Source: CBDFKQ01 sp965248855
GTDB taxonomy: Bacteria > Bacteroidota > Bacteroidia > Cytophagales > 172606-1
NCBI GenBank assembly: GCA_965248855.1
Contig: CBDFKQ010000013.1
Location: forward strand, 62,001-126,000
Reading direction: 5' to 3'
Length of the DNA stretch: 64,000 bases
Of the stretch, positions 29,170 through 38,533 are shown piece after piece. Position numbers and translations under genes: made by a program. The notes beneath the pieces are model-generated. The model had not been told where the DNA came from and did no database searches. It worked only from the letters and a program-made list of their open reading frames with translations. The first letter of the stretch is position 1, and the number at the start of each line of letters is the position of its first letter.

Positions 29170-30174
29170 ATGATTGAAACAGATATTTGCATAATTGGTG
29201 CAGGGCCTGTAGGTTTGTTTGCTGTGTTTGAAGCAGGTTTATTAAAAATGCGTTGTCATTTAGTTGATTCATTGCCACAGATAGGTGGACAGCTTTCTGA
29301 AATTTATCCTAAAAAACCAATTTATGATATTCCCGGTTATTCAACCATTCTGGCTGAAGAGTTAGTTAAAAATTTACTTGATCAGATTCAACCATTTGCT
29401 CCCGGTTTTACTTTAGGTGAAAGAGTTGAGACTTTAGAAAAAAAAGATGATGGCAGTTTTAAATTAACAACATCCGAAAATACAGAAATACATTGTAAGG
29501 TTGTTGTAATAGCCGGTGGACTTGGTTGCTTTGAACCACGGAAACCTGAATTGGCAAACATCGAGCAATTTGAAGGAAAAGGAATCAATTATATGATTCT
29601 TGATCCTGAAAAATATAGAAATAAAAAAGTTATTATTGCCGGAGGAGGAGATTCGGCGCTTGATTGGGCAATTCATTTATCAAATATTTGTGAAGAATTA
29701 ACTCTTATTCACAGAGGTGAAACATTTAGAGGTGCGCCTGACTCTGCTGAAAAAGTATTGGAACTTGCACATGCAGGTCAACTAAACTTAATTTTAAAAT
29801 CCAACCTGGTTGGTTTAAATGGCAACGGCCACTTAGAAAGTGTTGTAATTAGCGGTGCCGATAAAATTGAGCAAACCATTATTACTGATGCATTGATTCC
29901 TTTATTTGGTTTAAGCCCTAAACTCGGTCCACTGGAAAACTGGAATCTCAACCTTGATAAAAACGCAATTGAAGTAAATACTTTTGATTACTCGACAAAT
30001 ATAGAAGGTATTTATGCGATTGGTGATATAAACAGTTACCCCGGTAAGCTTAAATTAATTTTATGTGGTTTTCATGAAGCTGCAATAATGTGCCAAAGTG
30101 CATTTAAACATGTTTATCCCAGTCAAAAATTATCTTTCAAATACACAACCGTTAATGGTGTAAATTCTTTTTAA
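29170..30174 (+). CDS. Ferredoxin--NADP+ reductase, thioredoxin-reductase type
   Basis: A 334-residue FAD/NAD(P) flavoprotein. The FAD-binding 'CIIGAGPVGLFAVFEAG' is at 7-23, the 'PQIGGQLSEIYP' segment follows, and the NADP-binding 'VIIAGGGDSALDWA' is at about 157-170. There is no CxxC redox pair, so it is not a true thioredoxin reductase but the TrxR-like FNR group (YumC-like). It is followed after 6 nt by a [2Fe-2S] ferredoxin gene, which supports electron exchange between the two. Substrate specificity for NADPH is inferred from the family. Confidence 0.9.
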   Translation: MIETDICIIGAGPVGLFAVFEAGLLKMRCHLVDSLPQIGGQLSEIYPKKPIYDIPGYSTILAEELVKNLLDQIQPFAPGFTLGERVETLEKKDDGSFKLTTSENTEIHCKVVVIAGGLGCFEPRKPELANIEQFEGKGINYMILDPEKYRNKKVIIAGGGDSALDWAIHLSNICEELTLIHRGETFRGAPDSAEKVLELAHAGQLNLILKSNLVGLNGNGHLESVVISGADKIEQTIITDALIPLFGLSPKLGPLENWNLNLDKNAIEVNTFDYSTNIEGIYAIGDINSYPGKLKLILCGFHEAAIMCQSAFKHVYPSQKLSFKYTTVNGVNSF

Positions 30175-30180
30175 TTTTAA

Positions 30181-30501
30181 ATGGACGAAATTAATTTATA
30201 TATTATTGATCATGAAGGTGCAGAAACTGAATTAACTGCCCCTACTGATATGAATTTAAGTTTAATGGAACTTCTTGTGGCAAATGAGTATCCGATTTTA
30301 GCTACATGTGGTGGTTTGGCCTTATGTGCTACATGCCATGTTGTTATTTTAGAGGCAAATATTCCATTACCCGAACCCAATAATGAAGAATTAGATATGC
30401 TTGATACGCTGCCTATTTTAACTTCAACAAGTAGATTATCATGTCAGTTGCGTTTAAATAATGAATTGGATGGTTTAAAATTTAAAATTTTTGGAGATTA
30501 G
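30181..30501 (+). CDS. [2Fe-2S] ferredoxin, adrenodoxin type
   Basis: A 106-residue ferredoxin. The four cluster ligands are Cys43, Cys49 and Cys52 in ATCGGLALCATCHV, and Cys88 in RLSCQL, in the C-x5-C-x2-C spacing of adrenodoxin-type proteins. It is cytoplasmic and carries single electrons. It lies 6 nt after the ferredoxin reductase gene, so the two are almost certainly co-expressed. Partners may include Fe-S assembly or a hydroxylase, but none is nearby. Confidence 0.93.
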   Translation: MDEINLYIIDHEGAETELTAPTDMNLSLMELLVANEYPILATCGGLALCATCHVVILEANIPLPEPNNEELDMLDTLPILTSTSRLSCQLRLNNELDGLKFKIFGD

Positions 30502-30604
30502 AAGGTATATATTAACCTCCGATTGTAATTAACTTACTACAATTTTAATATTTAATTACAATTTTAGAAAGAAATAATTAGTATTTAAATACACTTCCGA
30601 AATT

Positions 30605-30653
30605 AAAAGGCCATAAGCAAATAATTTAAAATCGTTTGCTCTATGGCTTTTTT
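30605..30653 (+). terminator. Probable terminator after the ferredoxin operon
   Basis: AAAGGCCATAAGCAAA pairs imperfectly with TTTGCTCTATGGCTTT and is followed by a T run. It begins about 100 nt after the ferredoxin stop. Confidence 0.5.
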
Positions 30654-30851
30654 AATAATACAGAATTATTTTTTTTTAAATCTAAAATTAATGTTTCAAT
30701 TTTAGATTTAAATTAGCCACGTACAGGATTATGTCATGCTTTATGAAATTATTTATAGCTTCTATACTTCCATTTAATTCTTCGCGATTAAAACCTATCT
30801 TAATAAATAAGCATTTTTTTTTGCATATTATTTAAAATAATTTTTTTTTCA

Positions 30852-30859
30852 TACATTTG
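30852..30859 (+). promoter_or_regulatory. Putative -7 promoter box (TAnnTTTG) for typA
   Basis: TACATTTG, followed by the GC-rich start CACCGC. It lies about 104 nt upstream of the typA ATG, leaving a moderate leader. A TTTG at 30820-30823 is 28 nt upstream, longer than the usual spacing. Confidence 0.45.
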
Positions 30860-30962
30860 CACCGCAATTGGAAGGAGTAATTTATTGAAATTTACCTGTT
30901 TAAAAAACAGCTGAAATCTTAATTAATTCAGTCTTCCTTTAAACATCAATAAAACAAAAAAT

Positions 30963-32771
30963 ATGCTGAGCATACGTAACATTGCTATTATTGCCCACGT
31001 TGATCATGGAAAAACTACCTTGGTTGATAAAATTATCCATGCTTCAAAGATTTTTCGGGAAAACCAACAATTTGACGATCTTATACTTGATAATAATGAT
31101 TTAGAACGAGAAAGGGGTATAACCATCGTTTCAAAAAATGTTTCGGTTCGTTATAAAGATGTTAAAATTAATATTATCGATACTCCCGGCCATAGTGATT
31201 TTGGTGGTGAAGTAGAACGTGTATTAAAAATGTCGGATGGTGTTCTTTTAATAGTCGATGCGTTTGAAGGCCCAATGCCTCAAACACGTTTCGTATTAAC
31301 CAAAGCACTTCAATTTGGCTTAAAGCCTATTTTAGTTATTAATAAAGTTGATAAACCAAATTGCAGACCCGATGAAGTACATGAAAATGTATTTGATTTA
31401 ATGTTTAATTTGGGTGCAACTGAAGACCAGTTAGACTTTGTGACCATATATGGTTCTGCTAAAAATGGTTGGATGAGTACTGATTGGCAAAAACCAAAAG
31501 AAGATATTATTGATTTACTTGATGCTATTATTGAAAATATACCACCTGCCCCTGTTAGAGTAGGTAATCCTCAAATTCAAATTACTTCTTTAGATTATTC
31601 TTCTTTTGTTGGTAGGATTGCAATTGGCCGTGTTTACAGGGGTACTTTAAAAGCAGGCGCCAACATGTCTTTAATTAAAGCAGGCGGTGTTATTAAAAAA
31701 GTAAAAATAAAAGAATTACAAGTATTTGAAGGTTTGGGTAGGGTAAGTGTAGAAGAAGTACCTGCAGGTGATATTTGCGCAATTACAGGAATTGAAGATT
31801 TTGAAATTGGAGATACTTTAAGTGATCCGGATAATCCTGAAGCACTTCCGCGTATATCTGTTGATGAGCCTACAATGAGTATGCTATTTACCATTAATAA
31901 CTCTCCATTTTTTGGCAGAGAAGGTAAATTCGTAACATCAAGGCATTTAAGAGATCGTTTATATAAAGAAATAGAAAAAAATCTTGCATTGCGTATCCAG
32001 GCTACGGATAGTGAAGATAAGTTTTTAGTTTTTGGTCGTGGTATTCTTCATCTTTCTATTTTAATAGAAACAATGCGAAGAGAAGGATATGAATTACAAG
32101 TAGGTCAACCACAAGTTTTATTTAAAGATATTGATGGAGTAAAACATGAACCAATTGAAACTTTGGTAGTTGACGTTCCGGAAGCCACTTCAGGTAAGGT
32201 TATCGAATTGGCTACACAACGTAAAGGAGAGCTTTTAATAATGGAACCTAAAGGTGATTTGCAACATTTGGAATTTGATATACCATCCAGAGGTTTGATA
32301 GGATTGAGGAACCAAGTATTAACTTCAACATATGGCGAAGCTATTATGACCCATAGATTTAAAGATTATCAACCTTATAAAGGAAATATTTCTGAACGAA
32401 TAAATGGTTCATTAATATCTATGGAAACAGGTGAAGGAACTGCTTACTCGATTGATAAATTGCAGGATCGCGGAGTTTTCTTTGTTGATCCGGGTGAAGA
32501 AGTTTATGCAGGCCAGGTTATTGGTGAGCACAATCGTCAAAATGATATTGAGGTAAATATTCAAAAAGGAAAGAAACTTACAAACATGCGTGCTTCAGGT
32601 ACTGATGACAATGTGAGGCTTTCTCCAAAAATCCAGTTTTCTTTAGAAGAGTCAATGGAATACATTCAAAAAGATGAATATTTAGAAATAACACCTAAAT
32701 CATTCAGAATGCGTAAAATATATCTTGATCCTAATGAAAGAAAAAGAATGGAATCAAGAAAAGAACAATAA
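30963..32771 (+). CDS. typA: Translational GTPase TypA/BipA
   Basis: A 602-residue ribosome-associated GTPase. The P-loop 'AHVDHGKTTLVDKI' is near the N-terminus. 'RERGITI' (switch I), 'DTPGHSDFGGEVERVL' (G3) and 'NKVDKP' (G4) follow. The EF-G-like domains and the C-terminal TypA-specific domain (ending 'RMRKIYLDPNERKR') are complete. TypA acts in ribosome assembly and stress adaptation. Length and motifs are standard. It ends at a very strong terminator. Confidence 0.95.
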   Translation: MLSIRNIAIIAHVDHGKTTLVDKIIHASKIFRENQQFDDLILDNNDLERERGITIVSKNVSVRYKDVKINIIDTPGHSDFGGEVERVLKMSDGVLLIVDAFEGPMPQTRFVLTKALQFGLKPILVINKVDKPNCRPDEVHENVFDLMFNLGATEDQLDFVTIYGSAKNGWMSTDWQKPKEDIIDLLDAIIENIPPAPVRVGNPQIQITSLDYSSFVGRIAIGRVYRGTLKAGANMSLIKAGGVIKKVKIKELQVFEGLGRVSVEEVPAGDICAITGIEDFEIGDTLSDPDNPEALPRISVDEPTMSMLFTINNSPFFGREGKFVTSRHLRDRLYKEIEKNLALRIQATDSEDKFLVFGRGILHLSILIETMRREGYELQVGQPQVLFKDIDGVKHEPIETLVVDVPEATSGKVIELATQRKGELLIMEPKGDLQHLEFDIPSRGLIGLRNQVLTSTYGEAIMTHRFKDYQPYKGNISERINGSLISMETGEGTAYSIDKLQDRGVFFVDPGEEVYAGQVIGEHNRQNDIEVNIQKGKKLTNMRASGTDDNVRLSPKIQFSLEESMEYIQKDEYLEITPKSFRMRKIYLDPNERKRMESRKEQ

Positions 32772-32848
32772 AACTTTTGTTAAATCAAAATGAAGGAGAT
32801 TGTTCTGAATTAAAAATTATTTTTTCAGATATTTTACATGAATAATTT

Positions 32849-32899
32849 AGTTAAATGAATTAAGTCCGAAGCTTTGCTTCGGACTTAATTCATTTAACT
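32849..32899. terminator. Strong hairpin terminator after typA
   Basis: Perfect 24-bp stem (32849-32872 and 32876-32899) with a 3-nt loop. Its core is AAGTCCGAAGC / GCTTCGGACTT with AT-rich ends. It also overlaps the end of a short minus-strand ORF. Confidence 0.85.
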
Positions 32900-33092
32900 A
32901 CCCTAATAATTGATTATATCCTTTTAAAAACCCTCTCGTAAATAATTTAAACCTTAAATATGTTTTTCTACCTTTTGGAAAAACATTTTGAGGATATGCA
33001 ACTTCATTAATCATAAGGATTAAATAAAATAACAAAACCGTATATAAAATACAAAAAATCAATTCTAGATTTCTGTATACCTCTAATGACAA
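32898..33092 (-). CDS. Possible small ORF or gene remnant
   Basis: Weak 64-residue ORF with a TTG start and an in-frame stop just upstream. It has one hydrophobic segment (about 8-28) and a basic tail ('FPKGRKTYLRFKLFTRGF'), and its stop lies in the typA hairpin. It resembles no family I recognise and may be the end of a lost membrane protein or chance. Confidence 0.2.
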   Translation of the reverse strand: MSLEVYRNLELIFCILYTVLLFYLILMINEVAYPQNVFPKGRKTYLRFKLFTRGFLKGYNQLLG

Positions 33093-33168
33093 ATTAGTTT
33101 ATTAAAAATATTTTTTATTTTTCTTTTAACAATATTTTTTTTTAATATAAAAAAACGAATATTACCGG

Positions 33169-33939
33169 ATGAAAACTAAAAAAGAAATTGTAGATAATTG
33201 GCTTCCTCGATACACAGGTACAAGTTTAGATTCGTTTGGAGAATATATCTTACTGACAAATTTTCATAATTATGTTGAAATTTTTGCAAAAGAATTTAAA
33301 GTTGAAATAAAAGGTATTGGAAGGCCGATGCAAACGGCAACTGCTAACAATATCACCATTATAAATTTTGGGATGGGTAGTGCAATGGCTGCCACTGCAA
33401 TGGATTTGCTTTCGGCAGTTGAACCAAAAGCTGCCTTGTTTTTAGGAAAATGTGGCGGTTTGAAAAAAAGAAAAGTAGGTGATTTGGTTTTACCCATTGC
33501 AGCGATAAGAGGTGAAGGAACCAGTAATGATTATATGCCTGCGGAGGTACCTGCCCTACCTTCTTTTCGTTTGCAGCGATCAGTATCTTCAATGATCAAA
33601 AAACATCAATTAGATTATTGGACGGGGACAGTTTATACAACAAATAGAAGAGTATGGGAGCATGATGAAAATTTTAAAGAATATCTTAGAGGTATACGTG
33701 CAGAAGCTATCGATATGGAAACAGCAACAATTTTTATTGTTGGTTTTGCAAATAACATTCCTCATGGTGCTTTACTGCTTGTATCAGACAATCCTATGAC
33801 ACCTGATGGTGTAAAAACGGAAGAAAGTGATAAGATTGTAACCGAACATTTTGTTCAGAATCATTTACAAATTGGTATTGATTCGTTGATCGAACTTGCC
33901 AACTCGGGTGAATCTGTTAAACATTTAAGATTCGAATAA
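33169..33939 (+). CDS. amn: AMP nucleosidase
   Basis: A 256-residue enzyme that hydrolyses AMP to adenine and ribose 5-phosphate. The phosphorylase fold shows 'FLGKCGGLK' near residue 92, 'INFGMGSAMAA' (about 65-75), the family's 'EAIDMETATIF' segment near 183 (substrate binding) and 'VSDNPMTPDG'. The short form without the E. coli N-terminal regulatory domain is typical of Bacteroidota. It is followed by the convergent polysaccharide locus. Confidence 0.88.
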   Translation: MKTKKEIVDNWLPRYTGTSLDSFGEYILLTNFHNYVEIFAKEFKVEIKGIGRPMQTATANNITIINFGMGSAMAATAMDLLSAVEPKAALFLGKCGGLKKRKVGDLVLPIAAIRGEGTSNDYMPAEVPALPSFRLQRSVSSMIKKHQLDYWTGTVYTTNRRVWEHDENFKEYLRGIRAEAIDMETATIFIVGFANNIPHGALLLVSDNPMTPDGVKTEESDKIVTEHFVQNHLQIGIDSLIELANSGESVKHLRFE

Positions 33940-33950
33940 ATAAAATTTTA

Positions 33951-35072
33951 TTATTTGCGAGCCATCATAGCTTTTTCATAAACTTCCATCGTTCTCAAAG
34001 CAGTATTATCCCAACTATACTGTTTTACCCATTCAGAACCTTTTAAAATTATTTTTTTTCTAAACTCTGTATCATCAATAATTTTACACGCTTTTAAAAA
34101 AATATCTTCGGCGTCGTATTCAATATGCATGGTACCGCCTCCCGAAATTTCGGCAAGTGAACCACCATTAACACACAACACAGGTACACCGCATGCCATT
34201 GCCTCTAATGGAGCAAAGCCAAACCCTTCGTACTGTGAAGTATAAATCATCAAATCACCTTCATTATAAAATTCATTCATTTTTTCATCGGGAATAAAAT
34301 CTGTAAAAATCACATTTTTTAAACCTAAGGTTTTAACCAATTCCGGATACGGCGTATATTGTGGATAAGAACCTGCAATTTTTAATTCTACAAAATCATA
34401 TTTCTTTTCGAGTTTTTGAAAAGCTTTTAATATTAAATCCACATTCTTTCTTTTTCCCAAACCCCCTGTATAAATAATTGTAAATTTTTCGTTTTCAAAT
34501 TTTTGAATGGGTTTAAAAAAATTAAAATCAATTCCATTAGGTACTGCATAAACCAGCTCTTCAGGGTAGTTGGCATAATTTATAGTATCAATCTTTGCAG
34601 TTTCGGATACAACGATAACCGGTATTTTTTCTTTTTTAAATTTCTTTACTGTGCTTGCAAAAAAATTAATAAACTTTTTATCCCCCTCGGGAATGTGTAA
34701 TAAAGAAGCATCGTGCAAGGTAATAACTAAAGGTTTTTTGTGGGCATACATCAAACCCAAACCACCCAGAAACCAATGTGCATGAAATACATCCGCCTTT
34801 TGATTAAAAATGGCGGCAGCAGCAAAATAAGGAAAAATATATGGTCTTAAGTTTTTTAAAGAGCGATAATGAACGGGTTTGATCCAATCGATATCTACAT
34901 AATGCGCATCAGAGGAGTTTTTACTATGAGGCTTATATAATAATAGATTGTCATTGTAATTTCTAATGTGCTTTGCCAATTCATATCCATACCTTCCAAT
35001 ACCGGACACAAAATGCATACAATTTAACATTATTATTTTTTTATTATTAATACTTGTATTTCCCAATGGCAT
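33951..35072 (-). CDS. Glycosyltransferase family 4
   Basis: A 373-residue GT-B fold transferase. The donor-binding C-terminal domain shows 'GLGKRKNVDLILKAFQ' and the 'EGFGFAPLEAMACGVPVL' stretch typical of GT4 (EX7E motif). The N-terminal domain has 'GIGRYGYELAKHI'. It transfers a sugar from a nucleotide-sugar during exopolysaccharide or surface glycan assembly. It lies at the left edge of a polysaccharide locus (to 40.1 kb) on the minus strand. Sugar specificity cannot be told. Confidence 0.9.
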   Translation of the reverse strand: MPLGNTSINNKKIIMLNCMHFVSGIGRYGYELAKHIRNYNDNLLLYKPHSKNSSDAHYVDIDWIKPVHYRSLKNLRPYIFPYFAAAAIFNQKADVFHAHWFLGGLGLMYAHKKPLVITLHDASLLHIPEGDKKFINFFASTVKKFKKEKIPVIVVSETAKIDTINYANYPEELVYAVPNGIDFNFFKPIQKFENEKFTIIYTGGLGKRKNVDLILKAFQKLEKKYDFVELKIAGSYPQYTPYPELVKTLGLKNVIFTDFIPDEKMNEFYNEGDLMIYTSQYEGFGFAPLEAMACGVPVLCVNGGSLAEISGGGTMHIEYDAEDIFLKACKIIDDTEFRKKIILKGSEWVKQYSWDNTALRTMEVYEKAMMARK

Positions 35073-35161
35073 TTTATTTTATTCTTTATAAATAAACTTA
35101 AAAAAATATCGATATTTGTAAAACTCTAAGTTGTTCTTATTAAATGTATTAAAAGATTAAA

Positions 35162-35272
35162 ATGCTACTGCCTGAAAATCAAAATCAATCCAATAATGTT
35201 CATAAAATCTTATTAATTATTGCTGCGTTTTTAATTTGTGTTTTCTTTTTTTTAAAAATAGTTTTATTGTAA
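35162..35272 (+). CDS. Candidate small membrane protein (36 aa)
   Basis: ATG at 35162 opens 36 codons ending at TAA 35272. An N-terminal polar stretch rich in Asn/Gln (MLLPENQNQSNN) is followed by one hydrophobic helix ('ILLIIAAFLICVFFF'). It lies between the GT4 and polymerase genes of the polysaccharide locus. It is probably real given its layout, but no family is recognised and expression is unproven. Confidence 0.35.
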   Translation: MLLPENQNQSNNVHKILLIIAAFLICVFFFLKIVLL

Positions 35273-35375
35273 AAAGAAACAATTAACGCAACTATCTTTA
35301 ATTTATCCAAATTTAATGATTTTTTTTTCGTAAGATTGAACCGGGTTTCACACAATACAACCCAAAAGTAAAAGA

Positions 35376-36815
35376 ATGTTAAGAAGTGGGTTTATTCATG
35401 TTGAGAAACAGAAAAAAACAAATAATTATATTTTATTTTTTTGTTTGTTACTGATTTCTTTGACGACCTCATATGCATTGGCAAATGGAAATAAAATAAT
35501 AGCATTTGGTGCATTAGGCTTGTTATGCGGGATATATGTAATTATAAACGCCGTTAGTTTTTTAAAATTCGGACTTTCAATTGTTCTTGTTCTTTCCTTG
35601 TCAGTTAATGGACTTAAGAGACTCACAGAAACAGGGTTTCCCTTAGGCACCCTCGTTGATCTTGCATGTACCTTATTATTATTAGTTATACTTATCAGCT
35701 CCAGGTTTAACAAACATAAAATAGTGTTGGATGGTTTTGGAAGTATTTTATTGTTCTACGTTTTATATAATATCCTTCAGGTATTCAATCCTAAAGCAAA
35801 TTCAATACTATCTTGGTTTCATAACATGAGGGTTATTTTTACCATCACCTCAGTATATTTTATTACAGTAGGTATAATTAAAACCATTAAAGATGTTGAG
35901 TTTTTTCTTAGGTTAATTATTATTCTGAATTTATTATTGGCTTGTTATGGAATTTATCAGGAATTTAACGGGTTTCTACCGTTTGAGTCTAAATGGATAT
36001 ATTCAACGAACCAGTATTCACTGCTTTATACATTCGGTAAATGGAGGAAATTTTCTTTTTTATCGGGTCCAATGATTTTTGGCATTTTAATGGCAATAAT
36101 TGGGGTTATGTGTTTAATTTTATCTTTTGGCGAAAAATCAAAAAAATATAAAATATTTTATGTTGTTTCAGGTATAATTATGATTTGGGCTTTGTTTTAT
36201 ACCAGTACCCGAACTGCATATGTATTGCTGCCGGCCGGAATTTTATTTTTTGCTATTTTAACATTAAAGAAAAATATATTAATAGTATGCGGTTTTTTAC
36301 TGGCAGGTTTAATATTTGTAATTATAGCTCCTACAAATAACCCTAACCTCTATATTTTTAAAACGGCTTTTAAACCAAAAGATGATGCTTCTTTTTTAGT
36401 TAGAAAACATAATCAGGCATTTATTCGGCCTTATATACAATCAAATCCTTTTGGTATGGGATTAGGCAGTGTTGGTTTTAGTGCCGCAGTGTATGCTCCA
36501 AACTCACTCTTATCATCATTCCCACCGGATAGTGAAATGGTGAGGATTGCAGTCGATTTAGGCTGGTTGGGTTTATTTTTTTATTGCATGGTTTGGTTTA
36601 TGCTTTTAAAAGCAGGGATAGAAAATTATTTTCTGGCAAACGATCAAAAATTAAAAAATTACTATGCTGCTCTTACATGCGTAATTCTTCTATACCTCAC
36701 GTCTAATTATCCACAGGAATCTGTTCAAATGGAATCAATGGTAACTATTAGTATTATTGCCGGCATTATGACCAAATTAAAACATTTAGATAATCAAAAA
36801 AATGAATTAGCATAA
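35376..36815 (+). CDS. O-antigen ligase/polymerase-like membrane protein
   Basis: A 479-residue polytopic membrane protein with about ten to twelve hydrophobic helices. The large outside loop (about 340-390, 'NPFGMGLGSVGFSAAVY') matches the Wzy_C/O-antigen ligase pattern. Such proteins polymerise or attach surface polysaccharide repeat units at the periplasmic face. It lies with GT4, GT2 and a sugar transferase, consistent with an exopolysaccharide locus. Ligase versus polymerase cannot be decided. Confidence 0.82.
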   Translation: MLRSGFIHVEKQKKTNNYILFFCLLLISLTTSYALANGNKIIAFGALGLLCGIYVIINAVSFLKFGLSIVLVLSLSVNGLKRLTETGFPLGTLVDLACTLLLLVILISSRFNKHKIVLDGFGSILLFYVLYNILQVFNPKANSILSWFHNMRVIFTITSVYFITVGIIKTIKDVEFFLRLIIILNLLLACYGIYQEFNGFLPFESKWIYSTNQYSLLYTFGKWRKFSFLSGPMIFGILMAIIGVMCLILSFGEKSKKYKIFYVVSGIIMIWALFYTSTRTAYVLLPAGILFFAILTLKKNILIVCGFLLAGLIFVIIAPTNNPNLYIFKTAFKPKDDASFLVRKHNQAFIRPYIQSNPFGMGLGSVGFSAAVYAPNSLLSSFPPDSEMVRIAVDLGWLGLFFYCMVWFMLLKAGIENYFLANDQKLKNYYAALTCVILLYLTSNYPQESVQMESMVTISIIAGIMTKLKHLDNQKNELA

Positions 36816-36840
36816 CATTTAAAAATTCAATATATATTTT

Positions 36841-37581
36841 ATGAAAAAAGTTAATATTTTAATTTCTTTACTGGTTTCAATAAATTTTACAATCTACGGA
36901 CAATCAACTGTGGATTATGATAAGATTATTCCTCCCGATGAAGCAAGACATTTAACTATGCCGGAAAAGCTGGTTCAAATCGCATGGAAGAATCAACCGA
37001 GTGTTGAGATATTAAACAGCCAGCGAGAAATATCTCAACAAGATCGTAAAAAAGCTAAAAATGCATGGTTCGATTACTTAAACCTTGGCTTTAATGCAAA
37101 TGAATACACATTAGGTTTAAGAAAAAATTCCGGGCCGGTTGACCCTATTACAGGAAAGGTTTCTTCAGGCAACCAGTTCTATCCTATATTTAATGCCAGT
37201 TTAAATTTAAAACTTAGTTCTTTTGCCTACATACCGGCGGAAAAGAAAAAAGCAGCAGAAAACATAAAAATTAGTGATGAAAATATAAAAGGGAAAAAAC
37301 TGTCTTTAAGAGCAACAGTTCTCAGTACATATCAAGAATATATTATGGCAAAAGAACTTTTAACTTTGCAAATTGAAATGACTGAAGATGCTGCTGCAAG
37401 AAATGCTCTATTCCAACAGAAATTTAAAGATGGCAAGATTTCATTAGATGATTTAAACCTGGCATCAAACAACCTTTTAGATCAAAAATCAAGACAGATT
37501 TCGATGGAGGGAAAGGTGGAACTGGCTAAAATAAGTTTAGAGGAGTTGATTGGTATGAAGCTTGAAGACGTAAAATTATAA
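36841..37581 (+). CDS. Half-length TolC family protein in the polysaccharide locus
   Basis: A 246-residue exported protein (signal peptide to about 21, ending IYGQ) with a single TolC-type repeat. It has the long helical coiled coil and 'LVQIAWKNQPSVEILNSQREI', with 'ARNALFQQKFKDGKISLDDLN' near the end. Full TolC proteins contain two such repeats and are about 450 residues. Half-length forms are seen beside Bacteroidota exopolysaccharide genes. A role in polysaccharide export is inferred from position. The stop (37581) directly adjoins the convergent GT2 stop (37582). Confidence 0.8.
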   Translation: MKKVNILISLLVSINFTIYGQSTVDYDKIIPPDEARHLTMPEKLVQIAWKNQPSVEILNSQREISQQDRKKAKNAWFDYLNLGFNANEYTLGLRKNSGPVDPITGKVSSGNQFYPIFNASLNLKLSSFAYIPAEKKKAAENIKISDENIKGKKLSLRATVLSTYQEYIMAKELLTLQIEMTEDAAARNALFQQKFKDGKISLDDLNLASNNLLDQKSRQISMEGKVELAKISLEELIGMKLEDVKL

Positions 37582-38493
37582 TTATATTATTGGAGTATCA
37601 TAAATATTATTATGGGTGATACTCCACAAAAATCCTTTTAAAAAAGATTTTGCATGTGAAATTTTACCTTTTAATAAAAAAGATATTATATTTTTAGGGA
37701 CCGAAATAAAAAGAAAAAATAATATACTTACCCATAAGTTTAAACCATTTGTATTTCTTCTTATAAATATCAATCTGTTTCTTGCCATATAGTAAGTTTT
37801 AAAAGGGCTATCACGACCTACAGATACTGACTCTTTATGATAAATTTTTGATTTACCAATATATAAGGCTTTATATCCTGCTTTTTTAATCATTTCGCAC
37901 CAATCAAGTTCTTCATAATATAAAAAATATATCTCGGGCATCAAACCTACTTTTTTGATAACCTCCATAGGAACGATCATAGCAGCCCCATGAATTAAGC
38001 CCGTTTCAAAACATTCATCATATTGCCCCTTGTCATATTCTGATTTTAATATACTTCCTCTTCCCGTAAGTTTATTTATAGATTTCGCTCCGGCAAATTG
38101 AATAAGCTCATTTTGATTATAATAAATAATCTTGGGTGATGCTATTCCTATTAATGAATCTTTTTCAAGTTCAGATATCAGGTTTTCTAAAAAACCCGGA
38201 TCAACTTCTGTGTCATTATTAATAAATAGAAGATACTTCCCATTTGCCTGCCTCACAGCCAAATTGTTACCACCCGCAAAACCAAGGTTTTCAAAACTTT
38301 CGATAACATTTACATTCGGAAATAAGTTATTAATAGTACTTTTAACGGGTTCGTTTGAAGCATTATCAACTATAAATATTTCGATATTTGGATAGGTAAT
38401 TTTTTGGAGTGAATTTAAAAACTCTATTGTAATTTGTAATTGTTTATAATTTACAGAGATAATAGAAACTAATGGTGGGGTATTATTTGACAT
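37582..38493 (-). CDS. Glycosyltransferase family 2
   Basis: A 303-residue GT-A fold transferase. 'PLVSIISVNYKQ' starts it, 'NASNEPVKS' and the 'INNDTEVDPGFLENL' metal-binding DxD-like segment follow (about residue 92). The central 'ELDWCEMIKKAGYK' (ED motif) is typical of rhamnosyltransferase-like GT2. The C-terminal membrane helix (about 255-275) anchors it. It transfers a sugar to a lipid-linked acceptor in the polysaccharide locus. Sugar specificity is unknown. Confidence 0.9.
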   Translation of the reverse strand: MSNNTPPLVSIISVNYKQLQITIEFLNSLQKITYPNIEIFIVDNASNEPVKSTINNLFPNVNVIESFENLGFAGGNNLAVRQANGKYLLFINNDTEVDPGFLENLISELEKDSLIGIASPKIIYYNQNELIQFAGAKSINKLTGRGSILKSEYDKGQYDECFETGLIHGAAMIVPMEVIKKVGLMPEIYFLYYEELDWCEMIKKAGYKALYIGKSKIYHKESVSVGRDSPFKTYYMARNRLIFIRRNTNGLNLWVSILFFLFISVPKNIISFLLKGKISHAKSFLKGFLWSITHNNIYDTPII

Positions 38494-38533
38494 ATATTAA
38501 AAGGGGTATTGAATATTCTCAATCTCAAACATT

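Larger units (their letters stand above)
30502..30962 (+). other. Intergenic region with hairpins and the typA promoter
   Basis: 460 nt without a recognised gene. It holds a probable terminator (30605-30653), a 12-bp inverted repeat AAATCTAAAATT / AATTTTAGATTT (30678-30689 and 30698-30709) of unknown role, and the typA -7 box near 30852. Confidence 0.5.

Noticed and set aside
30678..30709. 12-bp inverted repeat as a terminator
   Set aside because: T run is on the wrong side for the plus strand and the A-rich side does not suit the minus strand; role left open.
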